DNA of 64,000 nucleotides from Insolitispirillum peregrinum (GTDB lineage Bacteria; Pseudomonadota; Alphaproteobacteria; Rhodospirillales; Rhodospirillaceae). The notes beneath the pieces are model-generated. The model made no database searches. It saw only the letters and a program-made list of their open reading frames with translations, and had not been told where the DNA came from. This document shows positions 1 through 8,631 of this stretch, piece after piece (the stretch's first letter is position 1; every line of letters begins with the position of its first letter). The stretch covers positions 1 to 64,000 of the forward strand of contig NZ_FTOA01000005.1 in NCBI RefSeq assembly GCF_900156605.1, read 5' to 3'. The position numbers and the translations under genes are program-made.

Positions 1-27
1 CCGGACGCCAAGGGCAGCGAAGCGTAA
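1..27 (+). CDS. Possible C-terminal end of an upstream gene
   Basis: Frame 1 reads PDAKGSEA followed by TAA at 25-27, and a strong terminator hairpin follows 36 bases later. This is what the tail of a plus-strand gene entering from the left would look like. Eight residues are too few to identify it, so this is inference from position only. Confidence 0.3.
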   Translation, partial: PDAKGSEA

Positions 28-63
28 GCGAAGCAACATCTGGCCCCCGCAACCAAAATACCA

Positions 64-95
64 AAAAGCCCCCCGGCTCACGCCAGGGGGCTTTT
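64..95. terminator. Intrinsic terminator hairpin
   Basis: AAAAGCCCCC pairs with GGGGGCTTTT around a short GGC/GCC inner stem. Runs of A on the left and T on the right let it work in both directions. It would end the gene entering from the left and back up the end of folE. Confidence 0.75.
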
Positions 96-122
96 CGCAT
101 TCCCACACCCAACTCCCGGGAT

Positions 123-164
123 CAAAGGGCCCTCCGGCCCTTTGCGGGCGCGGGCAGAGCCCGC
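123..164. terminator. Tandem GC-rich hairpins downstream of folE
   Basis: CAAAGGGCC pairs with GGCCCTTTG (123-144). Directly after it, GCGGGC pairs with GCCCGC (150-164). Both lie in the 40 bases past the folE stop on the minus strand. There is no clear T tract, so they may stabilise the 3' end rather than terminate by themselves. Confidence 0.45.
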
Positions 165-167
165 TCA

Positions 168-746
168 TCATCCGGCCAGCCCGCATAATCCCAGAAAATC
201 CCGGCGCAGCCCCGGATTACTGTCGAGCGTGCCGCGGGTGACCACGGTCACGGTGTCGCTGTCGGTCTGACGCACACCGCGTTCGGTGATGCAATGGTGG
301 CGGGCGACCACCGCCACAGCCACACCTTTAGGGTGGGCAACCTTTTCGATGATGTCGGCGATTTCTCTGGTCAGGCGTTCCTGGCCCTGCAATTGCCGGG
401 TCAGCACCTCAATCGCACGGGCGACCTTGGACAGCCCCAGCAGGTGGCTGTCGGGCAGGTAGCCAACGTGCACCAGGCCTTCCATGGGGAGCATGTGGTG
501 CTCGCAGTGGGAATAGAGCCGGATGCCGCGCACCAGCACCAGACCGGCATAGCCGTCCGCCGGTTCCATGGCCTTGGCCAACAGGGCTTGTGGATTGATG
601 TCATAGCCGTCGAACAGCTCGGCATGAGCCCGAGCGGCCCGCTCTGGTGTTCCGGTCAGCCCGAGGCGGGCAGGGTCGTCGCCGGTAGCACGGATCAGGG
701 CGGCCATGGCTCGGGAACGGATACTCATCGAATCTTCTGCATTCAT
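168..746 (-). CDS. folE: GTP cyclohydrolase I (zinc-dependent, type IA)
   Basis: The product converts GTP to dihydroneopterin triphosphate, the first step of folate (and pterin) synthesis in the cytoplasm. The 192-residue protein has the family core SHCEHHMLPMEG and the later RHHCITERGVRQ. These hold the Cys, His and Cys zinc ligands, so this is the classic metal-dependent enzyme and not FolE2. I chose the ATG at 746 because GGAG sits at the right distance and overlaps the stop of the upstream DUF1826 gene. A longer reading from 788 would overlap that gene. The gene lies 5 bases downstream of DUF1826 and should share its Zur-like promoter. A zinc-dependent cyclohydrolase under probable zinc-starvation control is unexpected, and it may be a second copy of folE in this genome. 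Confidence 0.92.
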   Translation of the reverse strand: MNAEDSMSIRSRAMAALIRATGDDPARLGLTGTPERAARAHAELFDGYDINPQALLAKAMEPADGYAGLVLVRGIRLYSHCEHHMLPMEGLVHVGYLPDSHLLGLSKVARAIEVLTRQLQGQERLTREIADIIEKVAHPKGVAVAVVARHHCITERGVRQTDSDTVTVVTRGTLDSNPGLRRDFLGLCGLAG

Positions 747-751
747 CGTCG

Positions 752-1408
752 TTACTCCACCGGGTCCAATGCCAGGAACATGCGCCAATCACCGGTCTCC
801 AGCGGTGGCGAGCGGTGCAACAGGCCGCCGCCTTGATGGCCGGGCCAGCGTTCGCCTTTCATCACACCTACCCAGAATGGCCGCAGCGACTGCACCCGCG
901 ACCAGTCGCGCACGATGGCATCGTTGTTGCCCGACCCGATGCCACTGCGGTCGCAGGCCTCCTCGGGCAGCCATTGGGTGGCAGGGCCGCGATAGGTGCA
1001 GACCAGCCGTAGCGACACATTGTCGGGATGGAACAATCGGCAGGCATTGTTGGTGATCCGATCCAACCGCACTTTGACAGCATTGGCCCCGGACAGCCGC
1101 GCGACGATGGCGACCAAACGGGCGATGTCGGCACCAAGTGCCCGGCGGCCGAAGCTGGCGGGCAGACCCGCCGTGTCCAATGCCTTTTCGATCTGGGCCT
1201 CGGCCCCGATATTGCCCACCTCGCAACGCAGGCAGCAGAAATCGGCCACCGCCTTATGGTTCAGAAAAGTGGTAATGGCTGTATCCGGCACACGGGGGTG
1301 GATGGCCATGGTGGTGCCACAGTCACGGATGATGGTCAGCCCATTGAGGCTGTCTGCCCATGCCTGATTGGCGAGATTGGGCGAAACGGTGGAAACGTCG
1401 ATGGTCAT
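752..1408 (-). CDS. DUF1826 family protein, zinc-homeostasis associated
   Basis: The 218-residue protein matches the DUF1826 family by its overall pattern, including GLTIIRDCGTTMAIHPRV near the start and a mid-protein VRLDRITNNACRLFH segment. The molecular function is unknown. Family members are repeatedly found in Zur-controlled clusters beside COG0523 GTPases and folE-type genes, so a role in coping with low zinc is an inference from context. There is no signal peptide or membrane segment. It contains several Cys and His residues (CCLRC near residue 60, RLFH near 117) that could bind metal. It is the first gene of a two-gene unit with folE, and a perfect Zur-like palindrome lies 39 bases before its start codon. 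Confidence 0.8.
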   Translation of the reverse strand: MTIDVSTVSPNLANQAWADSLNGLTIIRDCGTTMAIHPRVPDTAITTFLNHKAVADFCCLRCEVGNIGAEAQIEKALDTAGLPASFGRRALGADIARLVAIVARLSGANAVKVRLDRITNNACRLFHPDNVSLRLVCTYRGPATQWLPEEACDRSGIGSGNNDAIVRDWSRVQSLRPFWVGVMKGERWPGHQGGGLLHRSPPLETGDWRMFLALDPVE

Positions 1409-1446
1409 GGGAACCTGTCGCGAGGAGTTGCACGGGACCTGTATGC

Positions 1447-1464
1447 GTTATGTTATAACATAAC
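1447..1464. promoter_or_regulatory. Zur-box-like perfect palindrome
   Basis: GTTATGTTATAACATAAC is a perfect 18-base palindrome that matches the GTTATA-core Zur operators of proteobacteria. It lies 39-56 bases upstream of the DUF1826 start, where a repressor would block the promoter. The operator identity is inferred from sequence likeness and from the DUF1826 gene downstream. Confidence 0.75.
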
Positions 1465-1590
1465 AATCACGTCAAGGGCGCCGTGTCCATCCCCCATTTT
1501 TCCGCCTCATCCTTGCCGTTCTGCCTGGCCATCGCGCTGAGGACTGGTGTCTTTTCCCTGTCGTCCTTGATGGGGGGCGGGGCTTTCCGA

Positions 1591-2502
1591 TCAGCGAGCC
1601 TGCCCCTCGCTGACCCGGTATGCCCGTGCCAGATCGACGAAGGCCCGCAGGTAATCGATGTCGGCATCCGCTTCGCGGTATCCGAGGAAAATCTGTTTCG
1701 CAATCCCGTCGCGGCCCAGCCGCACCGGACTCACCCCGAATTTGGCGCCATATTCCTCGACCATCCAGCGCGGCAGGGCTGCAACACCTCTGCCATGGGC
1801 GACCATCTGCAACATGATGTCGGTCGTCTCGATGGGTTTGTGGTGTCTGGGGCTGATCCCCGCCGGTATGAGAAATTGGGAATAGATGTCGAGCCGGTCC
1901 GTCGGTACGGGATAGGTGATCAGGGTTTCATCGGCGATCTGCTGTGGTTCGACAAATTCGGCGCAGCGCAGCCGATGCTGCGGACCGACCACCAGCACCT
2001 GCTCGTAATCGAAGACCGGTTCAAAGCACAGCCCGGTCTTGAACAGCGGGTCTGGCGTCACCAGCATGTCGATCTCGTGACCGAACAGGGCACCGATGCC
2101 ACCGAACTGAAATTTCTGCCGCACATCCACGTCTACCTTCGGCCAGGCGTCGAAATAGGGTGCGACGATTTTCAGCAGCCACTGGTAGCAGGGATGGCAT
2201 TCCATGCCGATACGCAAGTGTCCCCGTTCGCCTTGGGCGAATTGCTGAAGGCGTTCTTCGGCATGGGTGAATTGCGGCAGCAGGCGATTGGCAACCGCCA
2301 GAAGCCATTCCCCGGCCTGGGTCAGCCGCAGGTTGCGGCCTTCGCGATGCCAGACCGAAACGCCCAACTGATCCTCCAGCTTGCGGATGCAGTGGCTCAG
2401 CGCCGGTTGGGTCAAGTTGAGATGATCCGCCGCTGCCGTCAGGGAACCGTGCTGGTCGACTGCGCGGATGATCGTCAGGTGGATGCGTTCCAGAATCGCC
2501 AT
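1591..2502 (-). CDS. metR: LysR-type activator of methionine genes, MetR
   Basis: This is a LysR-family transcription factor of 303 residues. Its N-terminal helix-turn-helix covers about residues 5-65 (GSLTAAADHLNLTQPALSHCIRKLE). The effector domain carries the MetR-typical IGMECHPCYQWL and DTDIMLQMVAHGRG-like segments. It is divergent from metE, which is the normal MetR arrangement, and homocysteine is the known coactivator in the family. I start it at the ATG at 2502, which aligns with other MetR proteins. An upstream ATG at 2550 would add 16 residues with no family counterpart and would run into the candidate operator. Confidence 0.9.
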   Translation of the reverse strand: MAILERIHLTIIRAVDQHGSLTAAADHLNLTQPALSHCIRKLEDQLGVSVWHREGRNLRLTQAGEWLLAVANRLLPQFTHAEERLQQFAQGERGHLRIGMECHPCYQWLLKIVAPYFDAWPKVDVDVRQKFQFGGIGALFGHEIDMLVTPDPLFKTGLCFEPVFDYEQVLVVGPQHRLRCAEFVEPQQIADETLITYPVPTDRLDIYSQFLIPAGISPRHHKPIETTDIMLQMVAHGRGVAALPRWMVEEYGAKFGVSPVRLGRDGIAKQIFLGYREADADIDYLRAFVDLARAYRVSEGQAR

Positions 2503-2536
2503 GTCAGCCAGTGCATGCAGAATTTTTATCGAATAA

Positions 2537-2549
2537 TGAATTAATATCA
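2537..2549. promoter_or_regulatory. Candidate MetR box between metR and metE
   Basis: TGAATTAATATCA differs by one base from the TGAAnnnnnTTCA pattern bound by MetR in enterobacteria. It sits between the divergent metR and metE genes. The match is short and AT-rich, so it is weak evidence by itself. Confidence 0.35.
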
Positions 2550-2610
2550 TTTTTTTTCATGTGTCACACCCTCTATGTTTTGACCATCTTCACTGTTCAA
2601 GGCAAGTCCC

Positions 2611-4899
2611 ATGGTTATGACCCACACCCTCGGTTACCCTCGCATCGGAGCCAGGAGAGAGCTGAAATTCGCACAGGAGTCCTATTGGAAAGGGCAATCC
2701 TCCCGCGAGGATCTGGTCCGCGCCGGTGCAGAGCTGCGCCAGCGCCATTGGCGCGATCAGGCGGCGCTCGACCTTGTTCCCGTCGGCGATTTCTCGTTCT
2801 ATGATCAGGTGCTCGACATGAGCTTTACGCTCGGCAACCTGCCGGAGCGTGTGCGCGGCTTCCATGGCGACCCGCTGGATAATTACTTCCGCGTGGCGCG
2901 CGGCCGTTCGGCGCAGAGCGCGGACGCCGGAGGCTGTGACGGTGTCGCCGCTGGCGAGATGACCAAGTGGTTCGATACCAATTACCACTACATCGTCCCT
3001 GAATTCGATGCCGCCACGCAGTTCAAACTCGACGCGTCCCGTTTGCTGGGGCAACTCGCCGAGGCCAGGGCCCAGGGCGTCAAGGCCAAGCCGGTGATCA
3101 TCGGCCCGCTGACGTACCTCGCGTCGGGGAAGGCCAAGGACGGCTCGGACAGGTTGGCGCTGTTGCCCCGACTGCTGCCGGTCTATGTCGAGCTGCTGGC
3201 GGTGTTGGCCGGGCAGGGCACCGAGTGGGTGCAGATCGACGAGCCGATCCTGGTCACCGAACTGGAGCCGGAATGGCAGGACGCATTTTCCGTGGCTTAC
3301 CGGGCCCTCGATAGCGGTGCGGTCAAGCTGTTGCTGACCACCTATTTCGGGCCGTTGCAGGAAAATCTGTCGCTGGCCTGTGCACTGCCGGTGCAGGGTA
3401 TTCACCTCGACGCCATCAACGCCCGCAATGAGGTGGATCAGCTGATCAGCATTCTGCCGCCCGATCGCGTGGTGTCGCTGGGCGTGGTCAATGGCCGCAA
3501 CATCTGGAAGACGGACCTCGGTGCCGTGCTGGACTGGCTGGAGCCGGTGGGCAAGGTGTTGGGCGAGCGGTTGTGGGTTGCGCCCTCCTGCTCGCTGCTG
3601 CACGTCCCTGTCGATCTCGCCAACGAGCGCAAGCTGGACGGGGAAATCCTCTCATGGCTGGCCTTTGCGGTGCAGAAGCTGGAGGAAGTCAGGGTGCTGG
3701 CAACCGCGCTGGCGCAAGGTCGCGGCGCGGTGGAGGCTGAACTCGCCGCCAATCGTGCCGCCATTGCCTCCCGCCGGACGTCTCAGCGGGTCAATAACCC
3801 GGCGGTCAAAGCCGCCGTTGCGGCCATAGTGCCTGAACTGGGCTGCCGTCAGAGCCCGTTTGCCCAGCGTGCGGTCAAACAGGCGGCGCTGCTGAACCTG
3901 CCCCGGTTCCCGACCACCACCATCGGGTCTTTTCCGCAGACGAGCGAAATCCGTCAGGTGCGCAGCCAGTTCAAGGCCGGTACGATCGACGCCGCGGCCT
4001 ATACCGAGGCGATGCGGCGCGAGATCGCCCGCAGTGTCGTCGAACAGGAAGGGCTGGGGCTCGATGTGCTGGTGCATGGCGAGGCCGAACGCAACGATAT
4101 GGTCGAGTATTTCGGTGAACAACTCGATGGCTATGCCTTCAGCCAGTCCGGCTGGGTGCAGTCCTATGGCTCGCGCTGCGTGAAGCCGCCGATCCTGTTC
4201 GGCGACATCAGCCGTCCCAAGGCGATGACCGTGGACTGGATCACCTATGCCGCCACGCTGACGGCCAAGCCGATGAAGGGTATGCTCACCGGACCGGTGA
4301 CCATCCTCAACTGGTCTTTCGTGCGCGACGACCAGCCGCGCGCCGTGTCGTGCCGCCAATTGGCGCTGGCCATCCGTGACGAGGTGCTGGATCTGGAACG
4401 GGCTGGCGTGCAGGTGATCCAGATTGACGAGGCTGCCCTTCGTGAAGGTCTGCCGCTGCGCAAGTCCCAGTGGCAGGAGTATCTGGACTGGGCAGTGGAA
4501 TCGTTCCGCATCACCGCCAATGGGGTGAAGGACGAGACGCAGATCCACACTCATATGTGCTATTCGGAGTTCAACGATATTATCGCCTCGATTGCCGACA
4601 TGGACGCCGACGTCATCACCATCGAGACTTCCCGGTCGGACATGGAGTTGCTGGATGCCTTCGATGATTTCAAATACCCGAACCAGATCGGCCCCGGCGT
4701 TTACGACATCCATTCGCCCAACATCCCGACCGAAGCCCAGATTGTCGCGCTGATGCAGAAGGCGGCTGAACGCATTCCTGCCGACCGTCTGTGGGTCAAC
4801 CCGGATTGCGGCCTCAAGACCCGGCAGTGGAGCGAGGTCATCCCGGCCCTGACCAACATGGTCCGCGCCGCGCAGAGCCTGCGCGCCACCGTTTCCTGA
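2611..4899 (+). CDS. metE: Cobalamin-independent methionine synthase MetE
   Basis: The enzyme transfers the methyl group of 5-methyltetrahydrofolate (triglutamate) to homocysteine. The length of 762 residues is standard for MetE, with its two barrel domains. The N-terminal barrel opens with [18 protein letters not shown]. The catalytic barrel opens with [16 protein letters not shown] at about residue 430. The zinc ligands are visible as HTHMCYSEF (His and Cys), the Glu in [12 protein letters not shown], and Cys in NPDCGLKTR. The start at 2611 follows an AAGG sequence. A second ATG two codons later is possible. The gene stands alone, divergent from metR, and a hairpin terminator follows the stop. 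Confidence 0.97.
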   Translation: MVMTHTLGYPRIGARRELKFAQESYWKGQSSREDLVRAGAELRQRHWRDQAALDLVPVGDFSFYDQVLDMSFTLGNLPERVRGFHGDPLDNYFRVARGRSAQSADAGGCDGVAAGEMTKWFDTNYHYIVPEFDAATQFKLDASRLLGQLAEARAQGVKAKPVIIGPLTYLASGKAKDGSDRLALLPRLLPVYVELLAVLAGQGTEWVQIDEPILVTELEPEWQDAFSVAYRALDSGAVKLLLTTYFGPLQENLSLACALPVQGIHLDAINARNEVDQLISILPPDRVVSLGVVNGRNIWKTDLGAVLDWLEPVGKVLGERLWVAPSCSLLHVPVDLANERKLDGEILSWLAFAVQKLEEVRVLATALAQGRGAVEAELAANRAAIASRRTSQRVNNPAVKAAVAAIVPELGCRQSPFAQRAVKQAALLNLPRFPTTTIGSFPQTSEIRQVRSQFKAGTIDAAAYTEAMRREIARSVVEQEGLGLDVLVHGEAERNDMVEYFGEQLDGYAFSQSGWVQSYGSRCVKPPILFGDISRPKAMTVDWITYAATLTAKPMKGMLTGPVTILNWSFVRDDQPRAVSCRQLALAIRDEVLDLERAGVQVIQIDEAALREGLPLRKSQWQEYLDWAVESFRITANGVKDETQIHTHMCYSEFNDIIASIADMDADVITIETSRSDMELLDAFDDFKYPNQIGPGVYDIHSPNIPTEAQIVALMQKAAERIPADRLWVNPDCGLKTRQWSEVIPALTNMVRAAQSLRATVS

Positions 4900-4907
4900 C
4901 CAGACCT

Positions 4908-4940
4908 GCGCGGGACGCTCAATCCATCCCGCGCGGGCTT
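4908..4940 (+). terminator. metE terminator
   Basis: GCGCGGGA pairs with TCCCGCGC around an 11-base loop, just after the metE stop. A pyrimidine-rich run (CTTCCCTCTTT) follows, as in a plus-strand intrinsic terminator. Confidence 0.55.
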
Positions 4941-4956
4941 CCCTCTTTACCGTTTA

Positions 4957-5004
4957 GAGTATTGTGCGAAAAGTGGGAACCGGTTCTCGCAAAAAAAATG
5001 CGAC
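4957..5004. repeat. Module A intergenic hairpin repeat, copy 1
   Basis: The sequence runs GAGTATTGTGCGAAAAG to TCGCAAAAAAAATGCGAC. The CGAAAAG..CTCGC arms form a hairpin. Close relatives lie at 7311, 9609 and 19765. This type of hairpin is common between genes in alphaproteobacteria. It directly precedes the inverted-repeat element at 5016. Confidence 0.6.
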
Positions 5005-5015
5005 AAAACAAAAGG

Positions 5016-5224
5016 TTAGACCAGCGTGTCCGTGTCAGGTCACAGTACACGACAATTGGTGGAAAAGAATGGGCTATCGCCCAAACCCATCCGAGGCCTG
5101 AGGCCCCGACCGTTCACTTGGGGGCGATGCCCCCGGGCCCCAGCGAGGTGTGGAGCAGTGCTCCACGTCCTTGTTCCCTAACTGTCGTGTACTGTGGTGT
5201 CAGACTTAACGCACGCTGGTCTAA
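5016..5224. repeat. 209-base element with terminal inverted repeats, copy 1
   Basis: The ends are TTAGACCAGCGTG (5016-5028) and its complement CACGCTGGTCTAA (5212-5224). A second inner pair is ACAGTACACGACA (5042-5054) and TGTCGTGTACTGT (5183-5195). Inside lie a GGGCGATGCCCCC-type hairpin and TGGAGCAGTGCTCCA (5151-5165). It carries no gene. The layout resembles a miniature inverted-repeat transposable element or a large folding repeat. Its right end supplies the TAG stop of actP (5221-5223). Related copies lie at 7371, 17663, 35720 and 59566. Confidence 0.65.
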
Positions 5225-6906
5225 TGCGACACTGCATCCGATGCTCCGATGCCAACCTGAGCCCGAACGAACTGGTCTTCAAAGACTTCTGCCGCTTCGC
5301 CTTCGCTGGACTTTGCATCAAGCTTTGACACCAGCCAGATGGCGACAAAGGCAACCGGCATCGAAAACAGTGCCGGGGCATCCCACTTGAACAACGGCTG
5401 GGGAAAACCGAACACCTTCACCCAGATACCCGGACCGATGATGGTCAGGATCACCGCCGTTGCCAGACCGATGGCCCCACCGATCACCGCCCCCCGGGTG
5501 GTCAATCCCCGCCAGAACATCGACAGGATCAGAACCGGGAAATTTGCCGATGCGGCAATGGCAAAGGCCAGACCAACCATGAAGGCGATGTTCTGCGTTT
5601 CAAAGGCGATCCCAAGAATCACCGCCACCACGCCAAGACCAATGGTCGCCATTCTGGAAACGCGCATTTCGCGCACATCATCAGTGGCTCCCTTGCGGAT
5701 CAGGCGGGCGTAAATGTCATGGGACACGGTGGTTGCCCCGGACAGGGTCAACCCCGACACAACCGCCAGAATGGTGGCAAAGGCAACCGCCGAGATAAAA
5801 CCAAGGAACAGGTCACCGCCAACGGCATGGGCCAGATGCAGTGCAGCCATGTTTCCGCCCCCGCGCAGGCCGGTAATTTGTCCCGCCGCATCGCGTACGA
5901 TGTACAGGTCATTGCCGGTAATCAGGATGATGGCGCCAAAGCCGATCACAAACGTCAGGATGTAGAAGTAGCCAATGAAGCCAGTGGCAATAAAGACCGA
6001 CTTGCGGGCTTCCTTTTGATCGGCAACGGTGAAAAAGCGCATCAGGATGTGCGGCAGGCCAGCCGTGCCAAACATCAGGGCCACCCCCAGCGACACCGTT
6101 TGCACAGGGTCTTTCACCAGATTGCCCGGCATCATGATTCTGGCGCTGCCCTTGATTTCGATCGCTTTTGCAAACAACTGGTTGAAGTTGAATCCGAATT
6201 GCGCCAACACGCTAAAGGCCATGAAGCTCGCCCCCAGCAACAACAAAATCGCCTTGATGATCTGAACCCAGGTGGTGGCCAGCATCCCGCCAAAGGTCAC
6301 GTACAGGATCATCAGGACGCCAACCAGCAGCACGGCAACGATATAATCCAGCCCGAACAGCAACTGGATCAATTGCCCGGCGCCAACCATCTGGGCGATC
6401 AGGTAAAAGGCAACCACCGTCAGCGAGCTGCAGGCGGCAAAGGTACGAATGGGGCCTTCGCGCAGACGGCAGGACAGAACATCCACAAAGGAATATTTCC
6501 CCAGATTGCGCAACGGCTCGGCGATCAGGAACAGGATGATCGGCCAGCCCACCAGCACGCCAACGGAATAGATCAGGCCATCAAAGCCACTGCTGTAAAC
6601 CAGGGCCACAATCCCCAGAAACGACGCCGCCGACATGTAATCCCCGGCAATGGCCAGACCGTTCTGAAAGCCGGTGATCCCGCCGCCTGCGGTATAAAAA
6701 TCCTGTGCCGAGCGTGTGCGTCGGGCGGCCCACCAGGTCAATCCCAAAGTGGCGGCCACAAACACAAAGAACATCATGATGGCGGTGGTGTTGGTTTGCT
6801 GTCTGGACACAGCCCCTTCCAGACTGCCAGCAGCACCGGCGGGAACTGATGCCACCACTGTTCCCAGCAACGGCATGACAAACGAGAGATACCGCATCAT
6901 CTTCAT
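5221..6906 (-). CDS. actP: Cation/acetate symporter ActP
   Basis: This is a sodium:solute symporter family permease for acetate and other small monocarboxylates, in the inner membrane. The 561-residue protein has a leader-like N terminus ([20 protein letters not shown]) and about 13 hydrophobic segments. Family signatures include [29 protein letters not shown] and [13 protein letters not shown]. The start is set at 6906, because that ATG overlaps the yjcH stop (ATGA). Longer readings run antisense through yjcH. The last codon and the TAG stop lie in the end of the repeat element at 5016-5224, so the C-terminal residues may have been altered by it. It probably recovers acetate, which the mhp pathway nearby can also feed into. 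Confidence 0.93.
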   Translation of the reverse strand: MKMMRYLSFVMPLLGTVVASVPAGAAGSLEGAVSRQQTNTTAIMMFFVFVAATLGLTWWAARRTRSAQDFYTAGGGITGFQNGLAIAGDYMSAASFLGIVALVYSSGFDGLIYSVGVLVGWPIILFLIAEPLRNLGKYSFVDVLSCRLREGPIRTFAACSSLTVVAFYLIAQMVGAGQLIQLLFGLDYIVAVLLVGVLMILYVTFGGMLATTWVQIIKAILLLLGASFMAFSVLAQFGFNFNQLFAKAIEIKGSARIMMPGNLVKDPVQTVSLGVALMFGTAGLPHILMRFFTVADQKEARKSVFIATGFIGYFYILTFVIGFGAIILITGNDLYIVRDAAGQITGLRGGGNMAALHLAHAVGGDLFLGFISAVAFATILAVVSGLTLSGATTVSHDIYARLIRKGATDDVREMRVSRMATIGLGVVAVILGIAFETQNIAFMVGLAFAIAASANFPVLILSMFWRGLTTRGAVIGGAIGLATAVILTIIGPGIWVKVFGFPQPLFKWDAPALFSMPVAFVAIWLVSKLDAKSSEGEAAEVFEDQFVRAQVGIGASDAVSH

Positions 6907-7214
6907 GGCTTTGCTTCCTCGATGATGTCGCGCGTCAGGCGGTCGTAATGACCATTGGCACGCTGGACATAAATGCCGGTCAGCGCAAAGGCGATCAGGA
7001 TCACCCCCACGCCCAACGGAAACCCGACCGTGACGGCTGCACCATCCCATAGCGGCGCGCCAACCACCTGCGGAAACAGGGCAACGGCAAAGATGAAGCT
7101 GTAATAGACTGCCACCATCACCAGCGACAGCCCTCGTCCAAAACGGCTCCGTTCCGAAGTCAGCTGTTTGAACTTCCCGCTCTGTTGTATTTTTCGTCTC
7201 AACGTCCTGTCCAT
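6903..7214 (-). CDS. yjcH: DUF485 membrane protein YjcH
   Basis: This small inner-membrane protein (103 residues) is normally encoded directly upstream of actP and is thought to assist the symporter. It has two hydrophobic segments, [20 protein letters not shown] and [19 protein letters not shown], after a charged N terminus ([16 protein letters not shown]). I chose the ATG at 7214 because GGGAG lies 12 bases upstream and the length then fits the family. In-frame starts further up have no ribosome site. It overlaps actP by four bases. Confidence 0.9.
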   Translation of the reverse strand: MDRTLRRKIQQSGKFKQLTSERSRFGRGLSLVMVAVYYSFIFAVALFPQVVGAPLWDGAAVTVGFPLGVGVILIAFALTGIYVQRANGHYDRLTRDIIEEAKP

Positions 7215-7310
7215 TTGTGACAGTTCTCCCATAAAGATTGTTTTTGTTGTGATTTTTGTACCGGGCTGGATCAGACAGCGCGGCTCATGCTGTTTCGCCC
7301 ACACCATCCA

Positions 7311-7360
7311 GAGCAGTGAGCGCAAAAGTGGTTCCGGTTTTGCGCAAAATCACTGCGACA
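7311..7360. repeat. Module A intergenic hairpin repeat, copy 2
   Basis: GAGCAGTGAGCGCAAAAGTGG runs into TTTTGCGCAAAATCACTGCGAC. GCGCAAAA and TTTTGCGC pair, and CAGTGA/TCACTG forms an outer stem. It is the same module as at 4957, again followed 10 bases later by a TAGACCAG arm. Confidence 0.6.
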
Positions 7361-7370
7361 GATCAAAAGG

Positions 7371-7405
7371 CTAGACCAGCGTGCCTGCAACGCACACTGG
7401 TCTAG
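7371..7405. repeat. Short inverted-repeat form of the TAGACCAG element
   Basis: CTAGACCAGCGTGC (7371-7384) faces GCACACTGGTCTAG (7392-7405), one mismatch, across a short loop. It looks like the two outer arms of the 5016-5224 element with the interior lost. The right end supplies the TAG stop codon of the ferredoxin reductase gene (7402-7404). The hairpin could also act as its terminator. Confidence 0.6.
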
Positions 7406-8631
7406 GCGCACAGGGCGACCAGCTTGCGCAGATCCTGTCCGGGATTGCAGATCTCCACCCCGTGGGGAATGCGACCCCTGGCCGCAATCAAAGCTTTGGC
7501 CGGACGCATCTCGCGGCCATTGTTGACCGTCATCGCTCCGGTGACGATGCCATCTGTCAGGCCAAGCAGGGTGTACTTGCCTGTTGCCCGATCACCCCGG
7601 ACCAGCCATTCATCAGCGGTGTGTCGGCCAGCGATCTGGAAGTTCTGCCCGTACTGGTCTGTCCAGTACCATGGCACCTCCTGCGGGCACGGCTCGCCGG
7701 TGACCATCGCCCGCGCCACCGCGGCCCCTTGCGCCTGGGCATTCCCCCATGTTTCATGGCGGACGCAGGCTTGCAGGTCAGGGTTCCACTGCCGCGCCAC
7801 ATCACCGGCAGCGTAGATATGCGGATGGCTGGTTTGCCCGTGGATATTGGTGATGATCCCGTCTTCGACGTGCAGGCCAGCCGAGACAGCCAGTTCGACA
7901 TTCAGTTCGACACCAATCCCGTAGACCACCAGATCCCCGCTCAGGGTTTCCCCTGACGCAAGGAGCAGGTTGATCTCCCCGTTTCCGGCCTTGCCGGCTT
8001 CGGTGATCTCGGCCCCAAAGACAAAACGGACGCCGTTGTCCCGGTGAAGCTGCAACAGGATATCCGCCAAGGCCTGCGGAGCACCGCGCGCCATCAGGCG
8101 GCTGTTGCGTTCGATCACCGTCACCTCGGCCCCCATGGTGATGGCGCTGGCGGCGATTTCCAGCCCGATCACCCCGCCGCCAACCACCAGCACCCGCCGC
8201 CCCGGCCAGATGTGACCGCGCAACTGCTCGGCATCGTCGAGCGACCGCACCGTATGGACACCGCTGCCCAGATGATCCAGCAACGGATAGGCGCGGGCGC
8301 GGGCTCCGGTGGCCAGCAGCAGACGGTCAAAGCTGATCACGCTCCCATCCGCCAGAGTGACCACCTGCTGTTCGGCATCCAGCCCGACCGCAGCCACCCC
8401 GAGACGACATTCAATGGCGTTTTCGGCATAAAAGGATTCGGGATGGATGGTCAGCGACGCCTTTTCCGGCTTCACCAGAACTTCCTTGGACAGTGGAGGC
8501 CGTTCATAGGGGAGATGCTGTTCGTCACCAATCAGCACCAGCCGCCCCTGAAACCCGGCGCTGCGCAACGATGCTGCCGCCACTGCTGCGGCTTGCCCGC
8601 CGCCAATGATGACCCAGGTCTGCTCTCTCAT
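7402..8631 (-). CDS. hcaD: Ferredoxin reductase of the phenylpropionate dioxygenase, HcaD
   Basis: This FAD- and NADH-dependent reductase passes electrons to the Rieske ferredoxin of an aromatic-ring dioxygenase. The 409-residue protein has an N-terminal FAD-binding fold (VIIGGGQAAAVAAASLR), a central NAD-binding fold (RVLVVGGGVIGLEIAASA) and the second FAD motif IYAAGDVARQW. PYERPPLSKEVL is typical of the BphA4/HcaD group. The start is the ATG at 8631, overlapping the mhpB stop. It lies after mhpB instead of after hcaB as in Escherichia coli. Its stop codon is the TAG of the repeat at 7371-7405. Substrate assignment rests on the neighbouring hca genes. Confidence 0.88.
   Translation of the reverse strand: MREQTWVIIGGGQAAAVAAASLRSAGFQGRLVLIGDEQHLPYERPPLSKEVLVKPEKASLTIHPESFYAENAIECRLGVAAVGLDAEQQVVTLADGSVISFDRLLLATGARARAYPLLDHLGSGVHTVRSLDDAEQLRGHIWPGRRVLVVGGGVIGLEIAASAITMGAEVTVIERNSRLMARGAPQALADILLQLHRDNGVRFVFGAEITEAGKAGNGEINLLLASGETLSGDLVVYGIGVELNVELAVSAGLHVEDGIITNIHGQTSHPHIYAAGDVARQWNPDLQACVRHETWGNAQAQGAAVARAMVTGEPCPQEVPWYWTDQYGQNFQIAGRHTADEWLVRGDRATGKYTLLGLTDGIVTGAMTVNNGREMRPAKALIAARGRIPHGVEICNPGQDLRKLVALCA

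Noticed and set aside
1483-2544. A 353-codon plus-strand open frame over metR
   Set aside because: It is antisense to the well-supported metR gene, with no family match.
2590-3603. A 337-codon minus-strand open frame inside metE
   Set aside because: metE is intact with all zinc ligands on the plus strand. The antisense product is low-complexity.
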